Positions 8,667 to 17,711 are shown, counted from the stretch's first letter. The stretch is 64,000 nt of DNA from Bacillota bacterium (GCA_022769485.1 JALEJU010000028.1:18853-82852); one strand, 5' to 3'. The notes: generated by a model from the sequence alone, not told the origin. Numbers and translations: made by a program.

Positions 8667-9626
8667 ATGGAATATAAGCAGATTATTTTACCGGCATTTA
8701 TAGCGTTAGCGGTTACTCTGGCATTGACTCCTGTTTTGATTTCTATATTGAAAAAGATCAAAGCGGGACAAAGTATTCGGGAAGAAGGCCCTCAGTCTCA
8801 TATGTCAAAATCCGGTACGCCTACTATGGGCGGAATTGCTATTATTGCTGCGGCGGTGGTCGCCTGTCTGATCGCGGGGCCTGTCAATTCCGATATGATT
8901 ATGGTTTTGCTGGCCTTCGGCGCATTCGGATTTCTGGGGTTTCTGGATGATTTCGTAAAGGTGGCCATGAAGCGGAACCTGGGGTTGACCGCAAAGCAAA
9001 AACTGGTTCTGCAGATTATTATCGCCGTGGTTCTGGCGGTTTATCAAGCAAAAACATCTGCTTACGGCACCACGGTGTTCATTCCTTTCATAAACGAATA
9101 TTTGGATTTTGGAATCCTTTATATTCCGTTTATCGTTTTTGTGGTAGTGGCTATGGCTAACGCGGTGAATCTGACGGACGGTCTGGACGGTTTGGCCTCC
9201 GGTGTGACCATGATTGTGGCGCTGTTTCTGGCATTGGTAGGCGCAAGCTTTAATTTCCATGCCCCCGGTGTATTCTGTGCCGCGCTGGTGGGAGCCTGCT
9301 TGGGATTCTTGGTGTACAACAAGAACCCTGCAAAGGTCTTTATGGGAGATACGGGGTCTCTGGCATTGGGCGGAGGAATTGCCGCGGCGGCGATCTTAAT
9401 GAACATTGAGCTGCTGCTTCCCATCGTAGGCGGGATTTATGTAGCGGAAGCGCTTTCGGTAATTCTGCAGGTTCTCTATTTTAAGAAAACCGGCGGAAAG
9501 CGGCTTTTTAAAATGGCGCCTCTTCATCACCATTTCGAACTGTGCGGCTGGAAGGAAGTAAAAGTCGTGGCCGTATTCTGGATTGTGACTTTGCTGCTCT
9601 GTATTGCCGGCCTTTTGGCGGTATAA
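8667..9626 (+). CDS. mraY: Phospho-N-acetylmuramoyl-pentapeptide transferase
   Basis: 319 residues, mostly membrane-embedded (about ten segments). It transfers phospho-MurNAc-pentapeptide to undecaprenyl phosphate, making lipid I at the inner face of the membrane. Family signatures visible are SKSGTPTMGG, the Asp-rich FLDDFVK (the DD pair), NAVNLTDGLDGLA, and the cytoplasmic HHHFE near the C-terminus. Length and order match the family. The ATG at 8667 is seven bases after the murF stop; murD follows after a 64-base gap without an obvious terminator. Confidence 0.97.
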   Translation: MEYKQIILPAFIALAVTLALTPVLISILKKIKAGQSIREEGPQSHMSKSGTPTMGGIAIIAAAVVACLIAGPVNSDMIMVLLAFGAFGFLGFLDDFVKVAMKRNLGLTAKQKLVLQIIIAVVLAVYQAKTSAYGTTVFIPFINEYLDFGILYIPFIVFVVVAMANAVNLTDGLDGLASGVTMIVALFLALVGASFNFHAPGVFCAALVGACLGFLVYNKNPAKVFMGDTGSLALGGGIAAAAILMNIELLLPIVGGIYVAEALSVILQVLYFKKTGGKRLFKMAPLHHHFELCGWKEVKVVAVFWIVTLLLCIAGLLAV

Positions 9627-9690
9627 TATTTGTGTGCAGTGGCGGATGTGAGTTTATCTGCTTTGATAACACAGGAGAGAAGGGATTAGA

Positions 9691-11058
9691 ATGAGATTTG
9701 ATTTTAAAGATAAAACAGTGCTGGTTGTGGGATTGGGAAAATCCGGGATCGCGGCTGCAGAGGCTCTTTTAAAGCAGGGGGCAAAAGTAACCGTATATGA
9801 CCGGAAGCAGGAAGGTGAAATGGAGCCTACTTTAGTTCAGTTTTTCAAAAATCAGAAAGCGGACTGCTGTTTCGGGGAACATCCTGCTGATCTGACACGT
9901 TTTGAGTTCCTTGTTATGAGTCCTGGCGTGCCTTTGGATACGCCTTTTGTAGCCAAAGCGGCGGAGCTGGGCGCCAAGCTGATCAGCGAAGTGGAACTGG
10001 CGTATTTGATGAGCGACTGCAAGTATGCAGCGATTACAGGAACCAACGGCAAGACCACAACTACGACTTTGACCGGTGAGATTTTTCAGGCGGCGGGACG
10101 TTATTCAGAGATCGTGGGAAATGTGGGAGTGGCGGTAGTATCCAAAGCCGTCGCAGTTCCGGCCTCTGCGTGGATGATAACGGAGTGCAGCAGTTTTCAG
10201 CTGGAAACCACTCATGAATTTCATCCTGCGGTGTCGGCGATTCTGAATATTACGCCCGATCACATGAACCGGCACAAGACTATGGAAAATTACGCTGCGG
10301 CCAAGGCCAGGGTTTTTGCCAATCAGACAGAGTCTGATTATGCCGTTTTAAATAAAGACGATCCGGAGACATGGAAACTGGCGGCGGGCTGCAGGGCTGA
10401 AGTAGTGCCGTTCAGCCGGAAAGAAGAATTGGATTTCGGGGCTTATGTAAAGGACGGCGTGATCGTTATCCGGGATAAGCAAGGAATTGTTTGGGAAATC
10501 TGCAAGGCGGAAGATCTGATCATTCCCGGCGCTCACAATTTGGAAAATGCTCTGGCAGCTGCGGCTATGGCCTTTTTCTCGGGAATCGGCTCGGATGTAA
10601 TCGGAAAAACGCTGCGGGAATTCCAAGGGGTGGAACACCGTATGGAATTTGTGGATGAAATCGACGGCGTTCGTTTTGTAAACGATTCCAAAGGAACAAA
10701 CCCGGACGCTTCTATTAAAGCTTTGGAAGCCATCGACGGCGGCATTGTGCTGATTGCGGGAGGATACGACAAGGGCTCGGATTATGAAGAATTAATCGGC
10801 GCGTTTCAGGGGAAAGTAAAGGCTATGATGCTTTTGGGCAAAACGGCGCCTAAAATTCAGGAAGCGGCGTTGAAAGCCGGGTTTACGAATATAACGCTGT
10901 GCAGGAATATGGAGGAATGCGTGAAAAAAGGATTTGCGGCCGCCCGGCCGGGCGATACGGTTCTCCTTTCACCTGCCTGCGCAAGCTGGGATATGTACAC
11001 CTGCTTTGAACAGAGAGGCGAGCATTTTAAAGAATGCGTCAACAAACTGGCGGAATAA
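9691..11058 (+). CDS. murD: UDP-N-acetylmuramoylalanine--D-glutamate ligase
   Basis: 455 residues. MurD adds D-glutamate to UDP-MurNAc-L-alanine. The N-terminal Rossmann-like domain starts VLVVGLGKSGIAAAEALL; the central ATPase loop is ITGTNGKTTTTTL; the LNITPDHMNRH motif and the C-terminal domain with NDSKGTNPDASIKAL and LLSPACASWDMY complete the pattern. Length is typical. GGAG is about ten bases upstream of the ATG. It sits between mraY and ftsW, the standard dcw order. Confidence 0.96.
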   Translation: MRFDFKDKTVLVVGLGKSGIAAAEALLKQGAKVTVYDRKQEGEMEPTLVQFFKNQKADCCFGEHPADLTRFEFLVMSPGVPLDTPFVAKAAELGAKLISEVELAYLMSDCKYAAITGTNGKTTTTTLTGEIFQAAGRYSEIVGNVGVAVVSKAVAVPASAWMITECSSFQLETTHEFHPAVSAILNITPDHMNRHKTMENYAAAKARVFANQTESDYAVLNKDDPETWKLAAGCRAEVVPFSRKEELDFGAYVKDGVIVIRDKQGIVWEICKAEDLIIPGAHNLENALAAAAMAFFSGIGSDVIGKTLREFQGVEHRMEFVDEIDGVRFVNDSKGTNPDASIKALEAIDGGIVLIAGGYDKGSDYEELIGAFQGKVKAMMLLGKTAPKIQEAALKAGFTNITLCRNMEECVKKGFAAARPGDTVLLSPACASWDMYTCFEQRGEHFKECVNKLAE

Positions 11059-11083
11059 CGGGAGCAGTAAAGGAGTCGTTTGA

Positions 11084-12229
11084 GTGGAAGAGCTTACACT
11101 TGCAGCGAAGAAAAAGAATAAACGAAAGATGAAAGCGGGGGATTTTTTCTTCTTTGTTCTGGTCATGGGGCTGGTTATCTTCGGCGTTATTATGGTGTTC
11201 AGCGCCAGCTACTATACTTCAATCAGTGAAACGGGGAACCCTTACGCATATTTGAAATCCGATTTGATGTGGGCGGTGCTGGGGCTGATTGTCATGCTGT
11301 TTTTAACCGTGTTCGATTATCGGATTTATTATCGTTTTGCACCCTGGATTCTGGGAATCAGTCTGTTTCTTCTGGTGCTGCTGCTGATTCCTCATGTGGG
11401 GCTGGAGCGGAACGGCGCTGTGCGATGGCTGGGCGTTGAAGGATTTCCGATTACCATCATGCCGGGGGAATTTGCGAAAATCTTCGCTATTATTTTCGTG
11501 GCATGGTTTCTGGCAAAGGATCCCTCCCGGATTCGTTCTTTTAAGAGAGGAATTCTGCCCCTGATGGCGCTGTGCGGCGTGTATTTCGCACTGATTATCA
11601 AACAGCCCAACCTGTCTACGGCTTTGACGATCTGCATGATTATCGTTGGAATTATGTTTGTAGCAGGATTGCGGTGGATTTATCTGGGCGGTATGGCCGG
11701 ACTTGGCATCGCAGGTATTCTGTTTATGATTTTGACGGATGAAGAAGGCTACCGCATGAAGCGGCTTTTAAGCTTTCAGGATCCTTTCGCGGATCCCCAG
11801 GGAACCGGGTGGCAGGTAATACAGTCTCTGTATGCTCTGGGCACCGGCGGCCTGACAGGTGTAGGGCTGGGCAAGAGCATTCAGAAAACGCTGTATTTAC
11901 CGGAGCCGCAGAACGATTTTATTTTTGCCATTATAGGCGAGGAATTGGGGTATGTGGGGTGTTTGCTCCTGATTTTGGCTTATGTGGTATTGATCTGGCG
12001 GTGTATTCATATCGCGTTAAACGCACCCGATATGTTCAGTATGCTTCTGGCTTCCGGAATTACGATTATGATCGGTGTGCAGGTATTGATGAATATTGCT
12101 GTAGCTACCTCGTCTATGCCGCCTACCGGTGTGACGCTGCCGTTTGTAAGCTACGGAGGAAACGCTCTGCTGCTGTTTATGGGGTCGGCGGGGATTATGC
12201 TGAATATATCCAGGCATTCGTCGGTATAG
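11084..12229 (+). CDS. ftsW: Peptidoglycan glycosyltransferase FtsW (SEDS family)
   Basis: 381 residues with about ten membrane segments. FtsW polymerises lipid II into glycan strands at the septum together with its class B PBP (here the gene at 3610). Characteristic stretches are GNPYAYLKSDLMWAVLG, the periplasmic loop with 'QGTGWQVIQSLYALGTGGLTG', and the late motif PPTGVTLPFVSYGGNALL. The start is GTG with AAGGAG eight bases upstream. The gene lies between murD and murG. RodA is the alternative name for this fold, but the location favours FtsW. Confidence 0.93.
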   Translation: MEELTLAAKKKNKRKMKAGDFFFFVLVMGLVIFGVIMVFSASYYTSISETGNPYAYLKSDLMWAVLGLIVMLFLTVFDYRIYYRFAPWILGISLFLLVLLLIPHVGLERNGAVRWLGVEGFPITIMPGEFAKIFAIIFVAWFLAKDPSRIRSFKRGILPLMALCGVYFALIIKQPNLSTALTICMIIVGIMFVAGLRWIYLGGMAGLGIAGILFMILTDEEGYRMKRLLSFQDPFADPQGTGWQVIQSLYALGTGGLTGVGLGKSIQKTLYLPEPQNDFIFAIIGEELGYVGCLLLILAYVVLIWRCIHIALNAPDMFSMLLASGITIMIGVQVLMNIAVATSSMPPTGVTLPFVSYGGNALLLFMGSAGIMLNISRHSSV

Positions 12230-12271
12230 GGAAGCGCGGGCGCTTTGGCTGAACTTTGGAGGAATGACGTT

Positions 12272-13369
12272 ATGAAGGTGATTATGACCGGTGGAGGGAC
12301 CGGCGGCCACATCTATCCGGCCGTAGCAATAGCTGATAAAATCAAAAGGAAAAATCCCGATGCTGAGATTCTCTTTGTGGGAACCGAGAAAGGTATGGAA
12401 AAAGAGCTGGTGCCTAAAAGCGGGTATCCTATCCGCTTTATTACGGTCAGCGGGTTTGACCGGAAGCGTCTCTGGCGGAATGTGAAGACCCTTCGGGACG
12501 CACTGAAAGGGACGCGGCAGGCGAACCGGATTTTGGATGAATTTAATCCGGATATGGTAATCGGAACCGGCGGCTATGTGTGCGGCCCTATGGTAAGGGC
12601 GGCGCATAAAAAGGGGATTCCTACATACATCCATGAGCAGAATGCGTTTCCGGGAATGACGAATAAAATGCTGGAAAAGTATGTGGATCGGGTGTTTCTG
12701 GCCTTTCGGGAAGCGGGCAAATATTTTAAACGGAAAGAAAAGCTGGTGGTTACGGGGAATCCCATCCGAAAGCACTTTCTTACAGCCGGGGTAGTAGACT
12801 ATCGAAAAAAGCTTGGAATTGACAAAAAGGATTTTGTCCTGCTGTGTTTCGGCGGGAGCCGCGGAGCCGGAAGAATTAACTCTTCGATGCTGGAAATCAT
12901 TCCCGCTTTGAACAAAGAGCCGGGGATGCGAATCGTCTTTATTACAGGAAAGGCATATCATGATAAAATACGCAGCAAACTGAAAGAACAGGGAGTGGAC
13001 TTGGCAAACGGAAAGGTTACTCTGCTGCCCTACGCGGATAATATCCATGAGTATATGTTCGCTGCGGATTTGATCGTCAGCCGTTCCGGTGCCCTGACAA
13101 TTTCCGAAATTACAGCCTGCGGCAAAGCTTCGATTCTGATTCCTTCCCCAAACGTTACGGGAAATCATCAATATTTTAATGCAAAAGTAGTAGCTGACCG
13201 GGGAGGGGCTGTTTTAATGGAAGAAAGCGAATTGTCTTCCGAAAAGCTGATAGGAACCATTCTGCGGCTGAAAAACAATAAGGAAATTCTGAACCGTATG
13301 AGTCAGGCCAGCCTGCAGGCCGGCAAGACTGACGCGGTGGATATCATCTATGATAATTTACAAATCTGA
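12272..13369 (+). CDS. murG: Undecaprenyldiphospho-muramoylpentapeptide beta-N-acetylglucosaminyltransferase
   Basis: 365 residues from ATG 12272, chosen because TGGAGGA sits eight bases upstream and the protein then begins MKVIMTGGGTGGHIYP, exactly where MurG proteins start; an upstream in-frame TTG at 12245 would add an unsupported nine residues. MurG adds GlcNAc to lipid I to give lipid II. Motifs are GGTGGHIYPA, GTGGYVCGPM, HEQNAFPGMTNK and the UDP-GlcNAc-binding FGGSRGAGRIN. It is a GT28 peripheral membrane enzyme. A long leader with two hairpins separates it from murA. Confidence 0.95.
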   Translation: MKVIMTGGGTGGHIYPAVAIADKIKRKNPDAEILFVGTEKGMEKELVPKSGYPIRFITVSGFDRKRLWRNVKTLRDALKGTRQANRILDEFNPDMVIGTGGYVCGPMVRAAHKKGIPTYIHEQNAFPGMTNKMLEKYVDRVFLAFREAGKYFKRKEKLVVTGNPIRKHFLTAGVVDYRKKLGIDKKDFVLLCFGGSRGAGRINSSMLEIIPALNKEPGMRIVFITGKAYHDKIRSKLKEQGVDLANGKVTLLPYADNIHEYMFAADLIVSRSGALTISEITACGKASILIPSPNVTGNHQYFNAKVVADRGGAVLMEESELSSEKLIGTILRLKNNKEILNRMSQASLQAGKTDAVDIIYDNLQI

Positions 13370-13423
13370 CGGATCTGCGGGAAAAAATGAAAGCAGGATT
13401 TATATAGAGTTTTTGTAAGGCTT

Positions 13424-13463
13424 GGGCTTTGCGGCGAGGCTGATTAAAGCTGCTGCGGAGCCC
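13424..13463 (+). other. Possible leader hairpin upstream of murA
   Basis: GGGCT (13424-13428) can pair with AGCCC (13459-13463) with additional pairing inside. It stands directly before the terminator at 13473, so the pair could be a regulatory leader. No known riboswitch class is recognised. Confidence 0.3.
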
Positions 13464-13472
13464 GATTCGGTG

Positions 13473-13521
13473 ACGGTTCTTAGCGCCTGTGCTTGAGGCG
13501 GCAAGAGCCGTTTTTCTTCTT
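13473..13521 (+). terminator. Rho-independent terminator between murG and murA
   Basis: ACGGTTCTT pairs with AAGAGCCGT, extended by CGCC/GGCG nearer the loop, followed by TTTTTCTTCTTT. It breaks the dcw cluster into two transcription segments or acts as an attenuator for murA and the genes behind it. Confidence 0.8.
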
Positions 13522-13576
13522 TGTCACCTTTTTGTTTCCGGCACATATGCTGATAGAACAGGAGGTGGCATTTGCT

Positions 13577-14836
13577 TTGGAATTATATCGAATAAAAGGC
13601 GGAAAGCGGTTATTTGGTACATACAAGCTGTCCGGGGCGAAAAACGCGGTGCTTCCCATCTTGGCGGCTACGCTGCTTTCAGGGGCGGAAAGCCGAATCG
13701 TCAACTGTCCGGATTTGAGCGATACGGAGGCTATGTTTCGGCTGCTGCGTCAAACCGGCTGCAGTGTGAGGCGGGAAGGTGAAGCCGCAGTTGTAAATTC
13801 AAATATACTGCGGTCTTCGGAACTGTCCGCGTCTCTTATGAATTCCATGCGTTCTTCTGTTTTTTTGCTGGGGCCGCTTCTGGCTCGCTGCGGGCAGGTT
13901 ACTTTAAGCGATCCGGGGGGATGTAATATCGGAGTTCGCCCCATTGATTTTCATCTGAACGCTTTAAAGCAAATGGGAGCGGAAATCGTAAAGAAAGAGA
14001 GTGCCCTGGTTTGCAGGGCTCAAAAACTGCGGGGGGCGGATTTGAGGCTGCCGTTTCCCAGCGTGGGGGCTACGGAGAATCTGCTGATGGCGGCAGTTTT
14101 TGCAGAGGGAGAAACCCGAATCCGAAATGCGGCCCGAGAACCGGAAATTGTTGATTTGCAAAACTTCCTGAAAACCTGCGGAGCAGAAATCCGGGGAGCC
14201 GGGAGCGGGGAAATTCTCGTAAGGGGTACGGAAACGCCGCTTCAAGATGCGGAGTACAGCGTAATGCCGGATCGGATAGAGGGCGGTACGATTCTCCTGG
14301 CTGCGGCCGCCGCAGGAGGGGATGTTTTGATTGAAAATGCCGTTCCCGGGCATTTGATGAGCCTCCTTTCTCTTTTGGAGCGCAGCGGATGTGAAATTCA
14401 AAGGGAATCCGGCAGCGTGCGGCTGAAAGCGGCGGAACGCCTGCGGGCAGCCGGATATGTGGAAACACGGCCATATCCGGGGTTTCCCACGGATTTGCAG
14501 TCCCCGTTTCTGACCGTTATGAGCCTCGCGGATGGGCAGACCGAAATACGGGAAACCATATTTGAAAATCGGTTTAAGGCGGCGGAGCAGCTGAAGCGAA
14601 TGGGAGCCCGGATTGAAATAAAAGGGCAGCGGGCAAGCGTCACAGGAGTGGAGAAACTGTCCGGAGCCAGAGTGCGAGCACAGGATCTTCGGGGAGGAGC
14701 CGCTTTAGTATTGGCGGGTCTTGCGGCAGAAGGCGAAACAATTGTAGAAAACATTTGCCATATAGATAGGGGATATGATAAATTTGAAGTAGCGCTTTCT
14801 CACTTGGGCGCAGAGATTGAACGAATGAAGGAATGA
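13577..14836 (+). CDS. murA: UDP-N-acetylglucosamine 1-carboxyvinyltransferase
   Basis: 419 residues when started at TTG 13577, which has AGGAGGT ten bases upstream and gives the normal N-terminus MELYRIKGGKRLFG. The longer frame from 13493 would start inside a terminator hairpin and add a hydrophobic tail not found in MurA. MurA moves enolpyruvate from PEP to UDP-GlcNAc, the first committed step of peptidoglycan synthesis. SGAKNAVLPI holds the catalytic Lys-Asn pair, and the flexible loop GGCNIGVRP has the active-site Cys at position 116. Cys at this position is the residue fosfomycin modifies in this family. The stop overlaps the divIB start (ATGA). Confidence 0.94.
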   Translation: MELYRIKGGKRLFGTYKLSGAKNAVLPILAATLLSGAESRIVNCPDLSDTEAMFRLLRQTGCSVRREGEAAVVNSNILRSSELSASLMNSMRSSVFLLGPLLARCGQVTLSDPGGCNIGVRPIDFHLNALKQMGAEIVKKESALVCRAQKLRGADLRLPFPSVGATENLLMAAVFAEGETRIRNAAREPEIVDLQNFLKTCGAEIRGAGSGEILVRGTETPLQDAEYSVMPDRIEGGTILLAAAAAGGDVLIENAVPGHLMSLLSLLERSGCEIQRESGSVRLKAAERLRAAGYVETRPYPGFPTDLQSPFLTVMSLADGQTEIRETIFENRFKAAEQLKRMGARIEIKGQRASVTGVEKLSGARVRAQDLRGGAALVLAGLAAEGETIVENICHIDRGYDKFEVALSHLGAEIERMKE

Positions 14837-15585
14837 AAGAAATGCAACCGGAAAAACCCAGAAAGAAAAAGAGAAGAAGAAAAAAACATTTCTTCTTGAA
14901 TCTGATTTTAGTTATCCTGCTGTCGGCGGGGGTGATCGGGTTTTTGAATACTTCTTTTTTTGATATACAGCAGATTAAAGTGTCCGGAAACTCTTATTAT
15001 ACATCGGAGCAGGTTTTGGATCTGGCCAAGGCGAAGACGGGAGGAAATTTGTTCCGAACAAAGCTGTCTTCCTGGAAAGACCGTTTGCTGCAGGATCCTT
15101 ATATAAAAACAGTGAAAATTTCCAGGCGTCTTCCGGATACCGTAAAGATCGCGGTGAAAGAGCGGGCGGAATATGCGGCGATTCCCTACTCCGACAGTTA
15201 TGTTATCATCGACAGAGACGCGCTGGTTCTCCGCCAGAGCGAGGTGGCGCCGGCAGTTCCTATTCTTATAGGGTTTACGTTGTCCAATATTGAGCCGGGA
15301 ACCGCCTTAAAAGTAGAAGAAAACGGGATACTGACCAAAACCATGAAGCTGTTGAAATATACGGAAAAAAATGAGGTGTATTTTAAAAAAATAGAGGTTT
15401 CGCCGGTTACGGTAAGGGCTTATATTTACGATTCGCTGGTTTGCGAAGGTACGCCGGCCAATATGATGGAAAATATGGACGGCCTGCGGGAAGTGATTTA
15501 CGATCTGTACACGAAGGGAATCGAGCGGGGCACCATCACCATCGGCGCCGACGATTATTTTTCCTTCAGTCCGGATATCGAATAA
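14833..15585 (+). CDS. divIB: Cell division protein FtsQ/DivIB
   Basis: 250 residues. A strongly basic cytoplasmic tail (RKKKRRRKKH) precedes one membrane anchor (about 22-40) and an external POTRA domain beginning FFDIQQIKVSGNSYYTSEQVL; the beta domain follows with SRRLPDTVKIAVKER. DivIB/FtsQ bridges cytoplasmic and wall-synthesising divisome parts by binding FtsL and FtsB/DivIC. The gene overlaps murA by four bases, so the two are translated together. Sequence similarity in this family is weak, but the POTRA opening and location make the call solid. Confidence 0.88.
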   Translation: MKEMQPEKPRKKKRRRKKHFFLNLILVILLSAGVIGFLNTSFFDIQQIKVSGNSYYTSEQVLDLAKAKTGGNLFRTKLSSWKDRLLQDPYIKTVKISRRLPDTVKIAVKERAEYAAIPYSDSYVIIDRDALVLRQSEVAPAVPILIGFTLSNIEPGTALKVEENGILTKTMKLLKYTEKNEVYFKKIEVSPVTVRAYIYDSLVCEGTPANMMENMDGLREVIYDLYTKGIERGTITIGADDYFSFSPDIE

Positions 15586-15604
15586 AAGTGGGGGATACGA
15601 AAGA

Positions 15605-16336
15605 ATGAAAGAGAAAAAAAGCGGGGTTATTGTTATCGGGGTTCTCGCCGCTCTGATCGGCCTGGTTTTAGCCATTCAAATCAGTACTTCCAACGTCACG
15701 GAAGTGGGGGGGCTGATTCCCATGGCCAAGGTACAGGGCTTGGAGCAGAAGCTGAAGCAGGTTTCGGCGGAAAAGGAAGCTGTTACGCAGGAGCTTTTAG
15801 AGCTGCAGGAAAAGATGGACGAAATCGAGTCCAACAGCATCGATGAAGATGCGCTGCTGAAAAGCATGTCCGAAGATCTGGAAAAATACAAGATGAGTGC
15901 AGGGGTGGTGGATGTAAAAGGCCCGGGCATAATCGTAACCATTGAAGATCCGGTAGCGGCAGGCGACGGGGTCGACGATGGCTACAGCACGATCATGGTT
16001 CGGTACGAACTGCTGCTGTCCATGGTAAATAAAATGAAAGAAGCCGGTGCGGAAGCGGTTTCCATTAACGGAAACCGGGTTGTAAACACGACAGAAATCA
16101 GCTTGGCGGGAAATAATGTAAACATTAACGGAACACCTACGGCACCTCCGTATACCATCAAGGCTATCGGAAATCCGGACACGCTGGAAGCTACGCTGAA
16201 CATTCGCTACGGAATTGTAGATACTATGGAAGATTACGATCTTCGGGTGAGCATTGCGAAGCAGCAGGAACTGGAAATTCCCCGCTACAGCGGCGTGATC
16301 AAATTCCGGTATGCGTCCCCGGCAGAGAAAGAGTAG
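15605..16336 (+). CDS. DUF881 family membrane-anchored protein, first copy
   Basis: 243 residues: a short cytoplasmic tail, one membrane anchor (about 7-25), a coiled coil (about 40-95), then a globular extracellular DUF881 domain with KGPGIIVTIEDP, GAEAVSINGNRVV and the terminal RYSGVIKFRYA. DUF881 proteins (YlxW/YlxX type) stand next to division genes across Firmicutes and Actinobacteria; a role at the septum is assumed but not established. A second, diverged copy follows directly, then small basic protein, as in Bacillus ylxW-ylxX-sbp. Confidence 0.88.
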   Translation: MKEKKSGVIVIGVLAALIGLVLAIQISTSNVTEVGGLIPMAKVQGLEQKLKQVSAEKEAVTQELLELQEKMDEIESNSIDEDALLKSMSEDLEKYKMSAGVVDVKGPGIIVTIEDPVAAGDGVDDGYSTIMVRYELLLSMVNKMKEAGAEAVSINGNRVVNTTEISLAGNNVNINGTPTAPPYTIKAIGNPDTLEATLNIRYGIVDTMEDYDLRVSIAKQQELEIPRYSGVIKFRYASPAEKE

Positions 16337-16343
16337 GCCGGCG

Positions 16344-17108
16344 ATGAAAAAAGAAAAGTGGAACCGGAAGCATGTGTCGCTTTTTATCGTTTCTCTTTTG
16401 ACGGGGTTTCTTCTTATTGTCCAGACGCAGACAGTAAACGGGCAGCATCTCTATGTTCCCGCGAAAACCATTTCCGATTATGAGGTAACCATCGAGGGAG
16501 AACGGCAGGAAGTGGAGAAACTGAAGGAACGTCTGAAAGAAACGAAAGAGCAGATGGCTCTTTACGAGAAAGCGGCGGCGGAAGAATGGAAATTGAAACA
16601 GGAAATCGAGCAGAGGCTTCGGGAGGATTCGGAGCTTTACGCTATGGCAGGCGGCTGTGTTGCCGTAACGGGAAACGGCGTGACGGTAACCATAGATGAC
16701 GGAACCAGGGATCTGGAATTTTGGGAAGAACCCAATGATGTGCTGGTGCATGATCTGGATCTGCTGATGGTAGTCTGTGAACTGAAGGCTGCCGGAGCGG
16801 AAGCAATTGCGGTAAACGGTCAGCGGATCGTGGATGTATCTTCTATCAGCTGCGCGGGACACACGGTGCGTATTAACGGGACAACCTCTGCGCGGCCGTT
16901 TAAAATTCAGGCTATCGGCGACGGTGCCCGCATGTCGGCGGCGCTGGTAGGTCCGGGAGGCGTAGGCAGCTATCTGGCGGATTATGTTTTGTTTAAAGTC
17001 GAGGTAGAGGATAACTTGGTCATTCCGGCGTACACCGATGTCCGAGCATATGAAAGTCTGTCTTCCGTTACGGCGGAAACAGGAGAAGGGGAAGGTGAAA
17101 AGAATTGA
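16344..17108 (+). CDS. DUF881 family membrane-anchored protein, second copy
   Basis: 254 residues from ATG 16344; an upstream ATG at 16311 lies inside the previous gene and has no ribosome site. The layout mirrors the first copy: anchor (about 12-28), coiled coil with many Glu/Lys (about 48-95), DUF881 domain with AVTGNGVTVTIDDG, GAEAIAVNGQRIV and a final VIPAYTDVRAYE. The two copies probably arose by tandem duplication followed by divergence and may form a hetero-oligomer at the division site (inference). The stop overlaps the sbp start. Confidence 0.87.
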   Translation: MKKEKWNRKHVSLFIVSLLTGFLLIVQTQTVNGQHLYVPAKTISDYEVTIEGERQEVEKLKERLKETKEQMALYEKAAAEEWKLKQEIEQRLREDSELYAMAGGCVAVTGNGVTVTIDDGTRDLEFWEEPNDVLVHDLDLLMVVCELKAAGAEAIAVNGQRIVDVSSISCAGHTVRINGTTSARPFKIQAIGDGARMSAALVGPGGVGSYLADYVLFKVEVEDNLVIPAYTDVRAYESLSSVTAETGEGEGEKN

Positions 17109-17530
17109 TTATTGCTTCGGTTGTAGGTCTGCTGATAGGTGTAGGGTTGGGTCTGGCTCTGAATATTTCTTACCCTACCGCATATTCGTTTTATATTACT
17201 ATGGGGCTTCTGGCAGCTATGGATTCCGTGCTGGGCGCGCTGCGCTCTTATTTGGAAGGAAAGTACAGCAATGTGGTTTTCATCAGCGGATTTATAGTAA
17301 ATGCGGTTCTGGCAGGGCTTTTGGTTTACCTGGGGGATCGGCTGGGCGTACCTCTTTATTATGCGGTCATTCTGGTTTTCGGCGGACGGCTGTTCCAAAA
17401 TCTGGCTGCCATTCGGCATATTATAATTGACCGCTGGCCGGCAAGAAAAGAGAGCCGCAGGAAAATAAAAACGCCGGCTTTGAAAAACTCCGCGAAACAG
17501 GACGAAAAAAACCAAGAAAAAAGTGAATAA
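17105..17530 (+). CDS. sbp: Small basic protein (DUF1290)
   Basis: 141 residues. The N-terminal 110 or so are three membrane segments with the family stretch AMDSVLGALRSYLEGKYSN; the C-terminal 30 residues are very basic (KESRRKIKTPALKNSAKQ), a longer tail than usual. It starts with TTG 17105, overlapping the DUF881 stop, with GAAGGTGA five bases upstream. Sbp is conserved beside ftsZ in Firmicutes; its biochemical role is unknown. A 181-base leader separates it from ftsZ. Confidence 0.85.
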   Translation: MIIASVVGLLIGVGLGLALNISYPTAYSFYITMGLLAAMDSVLGALRSYLEGKYSNVVFISGFIVNAVLAGLLVYLGDRLGVPLYYAVILVFGGRLFQNLAAIRHIIIDRWPARKESRRKIKTPALKNSAKQDEKNQEKSE

Positions 17531-17568
17531 GCGTGCAAGAAATGGGTGCATTGTCTTTTCGGACGTGA

Positions 17569-17574
17569 TATAAT
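17569..17574 (+). promoter_or_regulatory. Possible -10 box of an ftsZ promoter
   Basis: A perfect TATAAT stands 138 bases before the ftsZ start. No good -35 is at the ideal distance (the nearest TTGTCT at 17551 is only 12 bases away), so the site is tentative. A dedicated ftsZ promoter here would be expected from other Firmicutes. Confidence 0.35.
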
Positions 17575-17711
17575 ATCTCTAATCTTTTATTATTATGTGG
17601 GTTTTATGTTGCGCCGAAGGGCGGAGAAGCGGCATATAAGGCAAAGATTAGTTCACTGCTGAAAATTCGGCAGATCAAAGATAGAAAGGGTAACAGGAGG
17701 TTAATAGAAAA

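Noticed and set aside
12017..13171. Minus-strand open frame of 384 codons opposite ftsW and murG
   Set aside because: Antisense shadow of two well-supported genes, with no ribosome site or motif.
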